64,000 nt of DNA from Larix kaempferi. Taxonomy: Eukaryota; Streptophyta; Pinopsida; Pinales; Pinaceae. Positions 1 through 10,726 of this stretch are shown in pieces; position 1 is the first letter of the stretch; each line of letters begins with the position of its first letter. The notes under the pieces were generated by a model. It ran no database searches, had not been told where the DNA came from, and saw nothing but the letters and a program-made list of their open reading frames with translations. A program made the position numbers and the translations under genes. The stretch is taken from assembly GCA_027924585.1 (NCBI GenBank), contig BSBM01000809.1:6915001-6979000 (forward strand), given 5' to 3'.

Positions 1-5
1 GATTT

Positions 6-914
6 ATGATGGGAGAACATTTTTGTTGGCAGCCACATACTTTGTTACATCTTTATGATTCTCACATTCATGGATGTATGGGTGAGACTTCTTTGAGTCA
101 TTTGAAGTCTCCTTGTTTTTTCTGCTCATTATTTGGTTCAGATTTTAGTGGAGATTCTTCATTCACTTCTTGGATGAAAGAATACATGGTTGAATATTTT
201 GATGCATATCACATCCTTTTGGAGCAGCATTATAGGACATGGGATCCTCACCTATGTCATTGGAGAAGATTTTATTGGTCACTTGAAGCTTGTATGCACT
301 TGGAAAATCGTGGTCTACTTGCTTGGAGGTACAAGCACTTTCATGATTCTTTGATGAAGCACCTCCTTGGTGTACATTTTCATTATGCAGTTATGTACTT
401 TGATGATATATATTTTGTACTCATGATGTTTGGAAGAATGCATACAAGAAAATGGGATCTAGGAATCATCTTATCTGATGGTATGGGTTGGAGAGCACTC
501 TTCATTGTTGGGGTGCAATACAAGCAATGGGACCCTGGAATAATTTTTATCTTATTGGTTTCAATTTTTGGGGGGAAACAAGAAGTATGGGAGATGGATT
601 TCCCACTTAATAAAGTGATTTTTATCAGAGTAGTGTGGCAGCAAGCATGGTGGTTCCTCTCTAAAATCTTCATGGAAACTCAAAGACTCAAGGTTTGGCA
701 ATTCAATGGCAACTTCAAAGAATTATACAGAAAGCAGGTTCTTCAACACCCATGTTTGAAATTGCTTGAGGACAAGCAATATTGGGAAGGGAGGATTTTT
801 CATGTCCCAAATTTGGAATTGGGTCACAATGGCCTAATCACATTAGCCATATTCATTAGAGTTTGTAAAATTGATGTTAAGGGTCAAATAATTGCCAAGG
901 AGGAAAATTACTAG
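6..914 (+). CDS. Hypothetical 302-codon ORF upstream of the element F 3' LTR
   Basis: An uninterrupted 302-codon frame ends about 34 bases before a purine-rich tract and an LTR start, where gypsy elements usually have the end of integrase or a 3' accessory ORF. I do not recognise it. It has no integrase, RT or RNase H motif. The protein is rich in Trp, His, Phe, Tyr and Met and contains several WDP or WDL motifs (near residues 79, 150 and 176), which suggests weak internal repetition. A short motif LLEDKQYWEGR lies near residue 255. Position and openness suggest an accessory ORF of element F. It could also be a chance frame in T-rich DNA, since no homologue is visible in the window. The true start may lie upstream of the window. 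Confidence 0.35.
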   Translation: MMGEHFCWQPHTLLHLYDSHIHGCMGETSLSHLKSPCFFCSLFGSDFSGDSSFTSWMKEYMVEYFDAYHILLEQHYRTWDPHLCHWRRFYWSLEACMHLENRGLLAWRYKHFHDSLMKHLLGVHFHYAVMYFDDIYFVLMMFGRMHTRKWDLGIILSDGMGWRALFIVGVQYKQWDPGIIFILLVSIFGGKQEVWEMDFPLNKVIFIRVVWQQAWWFLSKIFMETQRLKVWQFNGNFKELYRKQVLQHPCLKLLEDKQYWEGRIFHVPNLELGHNGLITLAIFIRVCKIDVKGQIIAKEENY

Positions 915-947
915 TTTCCTAGGTTTGGGGTGGAAGCTTTGGGATTT

Positions 948-960
948 GGAATAGGGGGGA
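948..960 (+). other. Polypurine tract of element F
   Basis: The purine run GGAATAGGGGGGA lies just before a TG-starting LTR, the position from which plus-strand synthesis is primed in LTR retrotransposons. It supports reading the next 1.85 kb as a 3' LTR. Confidence 0.55.
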
Positions 961-967
961 TAATAAA

Positions 968-2819
968 TGATGTTTAGACATTAGAAGGATTAAAGTATTT
1001 AATAAATAGAGTGAATAAATAAATTCAAGAGAAATCCTAGGTGACAAATGGTTTTGGAGACATATGGAGGATGTGGGACCCACACTAGCTTGATTTTTCA
1101 TAATACATGGTATCTCTCTTTTGCAAATTCGAATTAATGGGAATGTGAACACTCTTGGGTGAGTTGGTAAGTCATAAAACATGTCATTGAGAATCTTAGG
1201 TCTAATTGGGAAGGATTGGTAACCTCCATGGAAGATAAAGAGTCAAAGTGGAAGTTTGTGGACACTTGGGCTAGATTCCCTAGCCCCTATGACACCAATG
1301 ATGGAGCATCTATGACAACTATGAGAAATTGCAGACCTGACCTCTGACATATGAACACTATGACATGTCAGCCCCAAAAATAGGCTCAAAGAAGGCGAAT
1401 TTGGGAGTTGGAGAAACCAAAGAGACTCAAAATCGAATTTTGGAGAAGATGGAAGGTTGGAACTAGGAGACAAGTGGCAAATGTGGAATATTTCCTAAAT
1501 GGAAATATATTGAATCTATTGAGAGGATTTCGACCCTTAGAAGGATAATGTTGGTTATAAAATGTAGAAATGAAGTATGAGAATAGATTTTGATCATTTG
1601 TAGAATTTGCAATTGCATTTGTGAAGAGGGAGAGCTAGTGGATGACTAGTTTCTTGCCTTAGCCAATTTCGAGCGTGAAAGATTCCCATCCAAGTTGGTA
1701 ATTGGAAAGGCCATTCAGACCTTTCATTTGGAGCTTTAATGGATTATTTATTTGTAGGTGTAAGCTATAGGGCAGGTCATGGTTTCTTCTATTGCAGCTC
1801 ACTCCTTCAACCATTTCTAGTTTTGATGGCATATTCTTGATCCTTGAGGGAGGGCGTTTTTGGTGAGCTATTGTACTCTTTGGGGAAGCTTTTAATGCCC
1901 AATTTATTTTGCAATATGAATTAAATACTATTTTATTCATCGCCAAAAAGTTTCAGGTCGATATTCCAAGTAGAAATGTATAAATCTCATTTTTAATGGA
2001 AGAACAATGCCATTTCCCCACTACCTTGTTGTGAGCCAATGTATTGATGATGATTTCGAATGAATGGATGATTCTATGATATATTTGTGATCAATATACT
2101 GCCATGGATGTATTATACAAGTTTAATGTACTGTACTTGATCATTTGAAGCATTTTTACTCAGTTTAGTTGTATTGGGAGGTGAAATAGTGCCATTTCCC
2201 CAAGGGTCGAATTGGGGATTTTTGCAGTTGAATGGGAGAGGGTGAGAACAGTTGCAATAATCCATTAATGGTGCATATGATACTTTAATAAAATAATTAA
2301 CACATTACATACCTCTTTTCATAAATTTGAGTGGGTTTGGAGGCATTTGGGAAGCCATTTTCAGTACTTACCCCAGGGGGATTTGAACCCCAAATTACTA
2401 GTAAAATTGCTTAATTGGTTCAGAATCTTAAGAGAGTTTGAAGAGGTCTTTTGGTGGACAGATTTCATCAATAAAAATAATATTCAAGTTATAATATCAT
2501 TCATACACCTTCCTTGAATATTTGAAGGCATTTGGAGTCAATTTGAGACCTAGAGACCAATACTAGTCAAAGGAAAATCACTAGTAAAGTTACCTACATT
2601 GATCAGAATTGAAAGAGGATTTGCAGAAGTATTTTAAAGGTCCAAAGGCATCCCTAAAACACATATTTATGTTCTAATATCATTCATATACCTTCTCAGA
2701 ATATTTGGGGTCATTTGGGGCAAATTTGGGACCTAGAGATCAAAACTAGTCAAAGGTCTGACTAGGGAAAAAAGTGAAAAATTGCCATTTTAATAAAATT
2801 CCTAACAAGGGACATTACA
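968..2819 (+). mobile_element. 3' LTR of element F (gypsy-type)
   Basis: The block starts with TG (968 or 971) after a polypurine tract and ends GGGACATTACA at 2819, a typical LTR end. A TATA box (TATAAAAT, 1556-1563) lies inside. RT sequence of another element (D) begins right after 2819, so F is inserted in the RT gene of D. The other end of F is off the window, so the target duplication cannot be checked. The small minus-strand frames in this block look like chance ORFs. The 5' boundary is uncertain by a few bases. Confidence 0.6.
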
Positions 2820-4440
2820 AGGTCAAGAGATATATTCATTCACAGATGGATTCTAAGGGTACCACCAGATAAAAATTGTGAAGGAGGATCGACACAAGAC
2901 AACATTCGTAACAGAATGCGGTTGCTTTCAATATACATGATCTAGATGGATATCTATGGCCACCCACCTATTCTACTGTCTCAAAATAGTTTCCCATTTT
3001 TCCAATTTTTTAGTAATTGTTCTACAGTTTTTCAAGTCCCAAACTTCTGGGGCCATTTTGAGGCCCTAAACGACGTTTTTTGGAAAATATTGGTCCAATA
3101 AAGCTTGTTTATATTATGGTCTTCGACGTAGTCCTCGGATAGATATTTCCAACGGGCTACTGAGTGCCCCAAACGGAGATCGTATGCAAATGTTATGACC
3201 TCGGGAAGTTGACTATTCAACTAACCACCTTGGGGCCGCAAACTTTATGACGGTTCATCTTCTAGGGTTAGGTTTTTGGATGTTTGGGATTCTCTCCCTC
3301 ATGCTTATGATAAATAGGCCCTTTTGGCCTTTCTTTGTCTTCATCTTGGAACGAATGAGCATAATGGCCACATCTCTTCTCAGAGATAGCTACTACCATT
3401 ATAGCTATTGCATTTACGGTCTGTTCTATTTCCGATATTTAATAGAATATGTGTTTACTGTATCGATGTGTTTCTTGCCATATATCTGTGTATTTGAATA
3501 TATATCTCTATATATGATTTTGTATATTTTATCTTTTGTTTTGTTCCCACACAAATCCAGATCAATATAGTAATGTCGTCAGGCCTGAAAAAGACTCCAG
3601 CGATGTTTTCAAGACTTGTTGTCATTGCATTCAAGGATTTCATTCATAAATTCCTCGCAATGTACATGGATGATTTGATAGTATATGGATTGGTTAAGGA
3701 TCACATTGTGAATCTAAGGTTGATGCTGGAGAGATGTCGACAACACCAAATTTCGCTAAACTTGAAGAAATGCATCTTTTGTGCTCCATTTGGGATTTTG
3801 TTGGGACACATTGTATGTAGGGAAGGGATGCTGGGGGATCCTGCAAAGATAGCAATAGCCATCAACTTACCACAACCAATATGCAGCGATCATAATGCCA
3901 ATGGAAAAATTGTTGAAAAAGGATGCTAAGTTCGAATGGAATGAATACTTCTAGAAAAGCCTCGATATACTAAAAGCAAAGATGGTCGCAGCATCAATAC
4001 TAGTGTTTGCTGATTGGAAAAAAGAATTCCATGTTCTTGTCGATGCATCATCAGTTGCACTACGAGTAATATTGTCCCATCCAGGAGAAGGATTGATCAA
4101 CCATCCAATCGCATTCACAAGTAGGAAGTTGTTCACTGCGGAGAATAACTATACAATGATGGAAAGGGAATGTTTGGTGATGGTCTACGCCTTACAAATT
4201 TTTTGGCATTATCTATTAGGAGGTCATTCCAAAATTTTCATTGATCATTCGACACTTAAATACCTAGTGAATAAGCCTATGTTGTGGGGGGGGGAATCTG
4301 TCGATGGCTATTACTCTTCCAAGAATTCGACTTTGAGATAATTGTGAAGCCTGGGTGACTGAATGCAAAACCAGATCATCTGTCACGGATAGAATCAGGA
4401 GAGGAACCAAGGGTCAGTGAAGAGGAGGCAACTAACAACC
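2820..4440 (+). pseudogene. Element D: gypsy RT and RNase H remnant
   Basis: The fragment at 2820-2937 reads as the RT palm with SFTDGF followed by a stop and GYHQI, then EDRHKTTFVTE. The RT resumes at 3565 with a GLKKTPAMFS block, the YMDD active site (near 3664) and the LNLKKCIF and LLGHIV motifs. RNase H follows from about 3982 (DASS, MERECLVMVYAL, FIDHSTLKYLVNKP) and ends near 4440. The two RT pieces are separated by a 627-bp solo LTR. Several stops and at least two frameshifts are present. No integrase follows, so D has lost it or it lies elsewhere. In intact gypsy elements this polyprotein copies the RNA genome inside the Gag particle. Confidence 0.85.
2938..3564 (+). mobile_element. 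Solo LTR (627 bp) inserted in the RT of element D
   Basis: The block starts TGATCT and ends AGATCA, a perfect 6-bp inverted end with the canonical TG...CA. It is flanked by ATACA (2933-2937) and ATATA (3565-3569), a 5-bp target duplication with one mismatch. The RT frame resumes in register when the block and one copy of the duplication are ignored. A TATA-like GATAAATAG lies near 3309. No internal domain is present, so this is a solo LTR left by LTR-LTR recombination. Confidence 0.85.
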
Positions 4441-4899
4441 TCTAAGAATAGTGGGACAAAGTTAAAAAAATAAAAATAAAAAAAATTGTGAATTAAGAAG
4501 TGTGTCGATGGGATAGCGACAAGGAAGTGATAGTATAGTGATAAGGACAAGATCGTGACAAGGTTCGAACAAGTAACGACTTGTCGATGCCAGGAAGAGT
4601 ATGAGCATGTCAATTCAAGCAATAAATACTGTAATTAAGATGGCATGAGGAGATTAAACCATAATTAATAACCGGTCACGTCGGAATAAACGACCAATGA
4701 ATGCACACCATAGGGTAAATCAACTAGATATTTAGTGAGTTAGTGGAATATTTGGTCGTTATTTCCCATAATCGATTTGATTACCATGGAAGACAAGACG
4801 ACAAGCTATAAAAGCAAGGTGCAGCTAACTATTTGGCTCATTGAGAATTCGGTATAGGAGAGAATTTAGAAGATAAGTAGAAATAGTAAGTAGATTCCA
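4441..4899 (+). promoter_or_regulatory. Promoter and leader upstream of the D accessory ORF
   Basis: After the RNase H end and an A-rich stretch (4464-4487), about 400 bases of non-coding DNA lead to TATAAAAG at 4807-4814. The accessory ORF starts at 4900, so the TATA box is about 90 bases upstream of the ATG. The TG at 4486 after the A-rich tract could be an LTR start, which would put this promoter and the ORF inside an LTR as in element B. Only one copy is visible, so that is inference. Confidence 0.5.
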
Positions 4900-6206
4900 A
4901 TGGCACAAGTAATTTCTAGTGTAAGTATGCTAGAGGCACCAATGGAAAAGGCCGACATAATCTATGAACAGACGGAGATTGCATATGTCCCTGCGAAGGT
5001 AGTAAGGCAGAAAAGGAGTGCTAGTCATCCGGGAGGCTCACAACATAGACTGAAGGTGGGACGTTGGAGCATAGTGGTAGAAGGAGGGGCGGGCACATCG
5101 ATCGCCACAGAGGAAGAAACAATAGCGGGTGGAAGACCAACATGACCGACCATAGCAGATATTCCAGGGTATGTTCCCCAACGGTGAGTGGGAGCAAAAG
5201 CTGTCCGGATTGGGAAGAATGCAAAATATACCATTAAGGAACCCGCGGTCCCAAATACGGTCCGTAGAATAGGAAACATCATTCCGCAGCTGCGGAAACT
5301 ACACTATAGTGACCACAATTTACTACCACACCCATAATGCATAAATGTGACATATGAGCATGTAAAGCATGGCAAAAATGGTCCAATTACGTGGGAGACT
5401 GCACAATGGGAGCTAGGAGTAAATAAGTCAGGTCTGCTAAATCTGACCCAAATGTCACATTTTGGAAGGGGGGCCGAAGTGAATGCATGTGTCAAGCAAC
5501 TTCTCGCTTGTTTGCATGATGGTTACTTATGGCTAGGAGAAAAGGTACCAGTAACGGTCAAGTTGATTGTGCAGATAACAGGTTTACCCAAAAACGGCGA
5601 AGACCCTTCACAGTACTTCAAGGGAAAAGACAATGAAAAGCGCTTAGCGGAAAAACTGAAGGAAAAGTACGGGGTGGAAAATGACACCCGCAGATACAAA
5701 ATAGACACCATCAACAACCAGGAAGTAAGGATCGTAGAAAAAATGTTAGCTAGAAAGACGGTCCGAAAGAATCACCTGAACCAATGTGCATCAGGGGTGA
5801 TTTCCTCCATAGAAAAATGTGTTGCAGGGATCAAGATGAACTGGTTGATGTTCCTAGTGAATGAGCTGGCAGAGGACGTGATGCTTGCGCAGGAACAGGG
5901 AAAAGAATTTACATATTCCTGGTTGCTGATTCTAATTGCGATGGTTGATTGGAAGAAACCAAGAGACTACCAGGGGATGACCATACCAGTAGAATAGGTG
6001 TTCCGAGGAGCACGATACCAAAATTTATGGGCGTTAACTGGCAAGGATGGATAAAGAATAATAACATCATTTTTTATATATACTTAAAAATGCTGAAGAA
6101 TGGTGCGGAGGAGATCCCGCGAATAACAGAGGAAGCAATGCAAAAGCATCGACGAATTGCAAGACTATCATTTGAACCGTAAGTAATCAAAATACAAGCG
6201 TGCACC
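4900..6206 (+). pseudogene. Element D accessory ORF, N-terminal part
   Basis: This is a broken frame starting at the ATG at 4900 (MAQVISS). It has stops near 5143 and 5188, runs in one frame to 5997 (216 codons open from 5347) and shifts frame near 5990. The central segment contains TVKLIVQITGLPKNGED and, further on, KMNWLMFLVNEL and FTYSWLLILIAMV. The same spacing and similar residues occur in the ORF inside the B LTRs (LTVKLISEATGIKNEGE, then KMNLP..L, then GLIKLIISTV). I infer an accessory protein family shared by different gypsy elements, perhaps related to plant-mobile-type domains. Function is unknown. The ORF is split at 6206 by a 2.1 kb insertion and continues at 8316. Confidence 0.6.
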
Positions 6207-8315
6207 TGTAATATTCCAGCCAATATTTGGCCAAAATATTATCTCCAAACTCAAACTTTGTCAAAATTTAACTAGTCAAACTTTGGGCAATTTCTTAAAC
6301 TGAGCAGGATGTAAGTGATGGGGACTGAAGTAATGAATGACAACAGTGGGATTGAATTTCAGTTCTAGAATTTATATGGACTAAGGTGCAGCAGCAGGTC
6401 GAAACTGATCTGGCAGTGATTTCTATGCACAATGTACCAGAGCCATTCACTTTTCAACAATAATGTGTATGGTTTCCTTCTTCGAGGCTTCCTGGGAATC
6501 TGGCACATGCATACGAGATTGGGTGGGGTTCCTAAGAGTTAATGGATGAGATATAATAGTCAATTGAGCTTATCGGATGCACTGGAAATTATTCAAATGG
6601 ATTTTGAAAGGTTTGGAGTGATTTGGAAATCAAGTGCACAGTGGGGATTAGTGAACTAACTAAATTCCAGGATTTTCCAAATGAAGTTAAAGTCATCCAA
6701 ATGATTAATACATGGACTGATATGGAATGTATACTTAGTTATTAACCTCCTACAACTAACAGGGATTCAAACTAATGCTTAGAATTGAATTAGCAGTCAT
6801 AATTGCAAAACTAGTCTAGAATAAACACCCAATGAGCTAGTCTTGCAATTTTATTCATCAAACTGCTTCCATAATTCATAAAATCTGTTCTGAATTATTT
6901 AAATGATTAGATATAACATAATGAACAGCTATACGTTGAAAATCATATATCATAACTCTTATTTTATTGATTTAACTGCCTTCCAAACTTACAATGCCTC
7001 ACAGGCTAGAAATTCATTACATTTGATGGAGAATGAAGGGAAGAAGTAGGAAGTTTACTGTGACTCTGTTCTGAAGTTTCTATCAGACCATTTACAGGTC
7101 AGATGTTTGATATTGTTGCACACTGAGCTGTTGATCTTCACTAGGGTGCATTTACCAAACTAGCTCCCTCCTCCACGGAAAATTCCTCCAAATCTAGCTG
7201 AGAAAGACGTAACTTAGTGGGAGAAGAAGGTAAATATCAGATCTGAAGATGATATATGGACATGGGAAGCTTCTAATATCTGAAAATAATGATGCACTGG
7301 GCTCTCTGAAGTTCCTAGGCGCATTTACTGATTACTATCTCCTTCTTGTAGTGATTCTCCTCCAAATCTAGCTGCAAATCCATTATAGAAGTGATCTACT
7401 CTTCAAGATAACTGTAGATCTTCATTGATGGACTGATATGGATGTTATTTGCTGCAATAAAATCTTCTGGACCCAAATACTGCTTAACGGAAAACTAAAG
7501 GACCTTAGGGCACATATCCCAAGAAGAATTGTTGAGGCACATCACTCAACCAAGAGAGGCTCATAGCTCTCAAGAGAAACTTCAAATGGACAAAAGTTAT
7601 TAATGGGAGTTGGAAGCATTCTTTTATAGAATTCCTATTGACCTTTTGAGCAAGTTAATTGTCTTGGTGACCTATGAGAATGAGTCACCCATGAGTGGAT
7701 ATACTTGCTTACTTTTCTTCTTACACCTTTTCTCCCCTTTAGAAACGGTGCCCCTTTTGTCTCAAGATGTTTCCTTCCTTGTAAAAATTTCCTTCTTTGT
7801 AATTTGAGTTCTCTTTTGGAAATTTCGTCCTCCATTAGATTTTTATGGTTTTTTTCCATTTCTTTCATTTTGGTAACATCTTACACCTTCCTACTTTTCA
7901 TCCCTTGCTATTTTCTGACCTCCAGTTCTGATTTAGCAACATTGTCCTCAAGAGGATTCCCTCTTGGCCCACTTGCACACATCAAACACTTGCCAAATAT
8001 TAATAAATGAAGATAATTAATAAAATAAATTAATTCCTCACTCCAAAATCCAAAACCAAAATCCTTAATTATTTAATTAAATTAGAGGCCTAGCTCAAAA
8101 TTTCCCAATTAATTAAATAATTAACCTTAGCACTCAGTTCGTGGATTAATATCTTCATGGGGGACCCACCTTATCCATTTAATTCCGCAAATTCACCCTT
8201 AGGTATAGTCCATAAGTCAATTTCCACATCCATCCATTAATTAATTAGTTAATGCCTAGATGACTTAGGCTAAAATCATCCCCCTTTGACCATAGAAAAA
8301 ATTGGGGATATGACA
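6207..8315 (+). mobile_element. LTR-like insertion (about 2.1 kb, probable solo LTR) in the D accessory ORF
   Basis: The block starts TGTAATATTCC and ends GGGGATATGACA. The ends are inverted repeats matching at about 9 of 11 positions and follow the TG...CA rule. The flanks GCGTGCACC and GCGTCGACC match at 7 of 9 bases, but a clean 5-bp target duplication is not evident. The accessory ORF resumes after it. No retroviral domain, primer site or long frame is visible inside, only AT-rich non-coding DNA with a few short chance ORFs. Confidence 0.6.
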
Positions 8316-9860
8316 GCGTCGACCGAGGGAAACAGTTGCTGGTGCAACAGTATAAGTTGATGAATGAGGAGTTAGATGCGATAATAGAGGAATGGCATCA
8401 AGAATGGAAAATTCCAGTAGCAGAGGAGGAACTGTCGGATCCGGAATAAGGGAAGCCAACAACCGGATCAAAACTAGTAGAAGAAGAGAAACACTCAGAC
8501 AGTGCACATGAAGATACAAGAGAAGGCAACAATGCAGAAGAAGACCAACACTCTCACACCACGAGTCATGATGGAGCATCGACCGTGACATGAACAGACT
8601 CTGACGTTGAGGCACAACGTGATCAGGAGGGAAGAACGAAGTTTCGGTTTGAAAATGGAAAGGGGAGCGCACCTATAGGAATCCCTCAAGACCAGATGGA
8701 CACACTCATGTAGAAGATAACAACAGTAGTGGAAGACAACCGAGAGAAAGTCACTAAGCATGCAACCAAATTCTTCAACCATGTGTCACAACTATTGGTA
8801 GTGACAACAGACCTGACCGAGACAAGGCTCCAACAAGATAAGGTGTGACCAAGTACCTCAGTATAAAGAACCGAGGTGGATATTGGCACGAAACTAAGGT
8901 TAGTGCACATCCTACTACAGGCTATAACAACAGGAGTAGAATAATTGGACGGGGAGTTAAGAAAACATGACCAGATCATGGTAGATTTAAACATTTTTCC
9001 ACTACTGTCACTACAACAAATTCAGATAGTAGCAAGTGAAGAAATTTTGGAATGCGAAGTGACAACGCATAATCGAATGACCTAGTATAAATGATAGGTG
9101 CAGAACATCGAGGAGAAAATTCAACACCTACAAGAAGAAAAAGAAGTAAGCTTGAAAGAAACCGCAAAGGCCATAGAAGATAGGATAAGGTTGGAGCATG
9201 TGATTTCCATCTCATGCAAAGAAGCACTAGAAGTAGATAAAGATAATTTATCCGAAGCAAAGGCGATACAGCTTGGAGTAGTTATCACGGACCTGCGGAA
9301 GGAAAATGAATCCCTGTAGGAAAAGGTGGTACCCATCACACCACTAGAGCAAATTCAGGATAGACAAAATGTGATCAAAGAAGTTGTGATAGAGATCACG
9401 GAGATGGAAAAGACAACCCATACAATTGCAGAGAGTGTCACAGAGTTTTCGGGAAGCCTAGTCCAAGATGAACAGTTGAGCGAACTAAATACGCAACTTA
9501 GCAAGGAGGAGACACAGTTGGAATCCTTGAAGGGATTGCTTAAAGCGATTCCCTCACTCATACAAATGACGAAGGCTACGGAACTGAAATAAATGCAACA
9601 TCGGGTAACTAAGGTGCGTGAAAGGAAGCAACGAAGGACTACACACCTCGACGAGTTACAAACATAGGCATAACTACTGGTAGAAAAAGCAATCACCGCA
9701 ATGACACAGGTCAAGCAACAAGTGGAGGAAGCACAACATAGAAGAACACCCTACAGAACAACAGGTAGAAGAATGTACACAACTCGAATTATCAGCTAAG
9801 GAAGTGTTTAATGATATCAAAGATGCGTACGATGACTTTAGGCAACAAGTGAATGTGTCA
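8316..9860 (+). pseudogene. Element D accessory ORF, coiled-coil C-terminal part
   Basis: The frame continues after the insertion with an acidic, Gln/Glu-rich segment (LLVQQYKLMNEELDAIIEEW) and then long heptad-like helices. The best open stretches are 9098-9319 (IEEKIQHLQEEKEVSLKE) and 9326-9592 (LSELNTQLSKEETQLESLKG). Stops are present (for example near 8447, 8712 and 8847) with no clear replacement frame. The overall design, a globular N-terminal domain followed by a charged linker and a C-terminal coiled coil, is the same as in the B LTR ORF. A coiled coil suggests oligomerisation, but function is unknown. Confidence 0.6.
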
Positions 9861-10726
9861 GAAGTGTCCAGCTGAGGTGGCTCGAGGGCGAGCCACAGGT
9901 TTGTGTTGGGGGGCTGTGGGCACGGGGTTAGAGCGCACAAAGTATGAAACCCGACAACGACAGAAAGGAGCATTCGAGGAAGAAAGGACCATTCGCGAAG
10001 AACAAGGAGCCGACAAAAGCGCAAGTTATGGTTTAGTTAGTTAGAATGGGTCATTTGGACCGATTTGTAACAACCTTAGTTGTCTATAAATAGAACCATG
10101 ATTGTAATCCTAAGGGCATCGAATGTAGACCATGATATCTTGCAACTATGTTTTGCTCTGCCTTCGGCAAGTTTTGTTCTGTTTGTATGGATTTGCGATA
10201 AGTCGCTTGGAACTATTCATGAGAGGGTTGTACCGTAGATTTTGGGATGAGTTACTGCATGAAGATGTTTGGTTATGTCTCTTTTCTGGGTTTCTATTTA
10301 TGTTCAATGATGAATGTTATCTCAATGATGTGATGTGTTTAAGGTTTTGTTACTCTATCGATAATGCTAGTTGATGGGAATGACAATAATATAATGTTGG
10401 TGCGAATGTTGATTATATCTTGTTGACGCAGATGTCGAATATATATTTGAACTGTTAAGCATGATGTGAAGATAAATCTCTTGCTTCTATAGCAATTGAG
10501 TGATAGTAGATACATGTCCTGCCCTAACTACAAAAAATTGGTTCTTGCATCCCCCTTAATCATCTTGGGTGAGACTTCACTCGCTCCGCGAGTGTTGCTA
10601 GAAAGGGTAAAACATTTCTGGGCTGATGCTTAAGGGCGTTTGGTTGATGTTTGTTGACAACAGTGCAAGTGAACCCCTATCGACAGAACTATGTCAACAA
10701 TCAAAATAATAATAATATACCAATAG
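9861..10726 (+). other. Non-coding tail of element D with a second TATA box
   Basis: No domain is visible here. A clear TATA box (TATAAATAG, 10085-10093) lies about 225 bases after the end of the accessory ORF. The DNA between here and 10726 looks like LTR or leader sequence. If D's LTR contains the accessory ORF, this box may be the promoter for the genomic RNA. The block ends where a new LTR-like start (TGTAGTATCCC) begins. Confidence 0.35.

Noticed and set aside
7610-8010. Short overlapping ORFs as a host gene fragment
   Set aside because: They lie within the 6207-8315 LTR-like block, are T-rich and show no motif.
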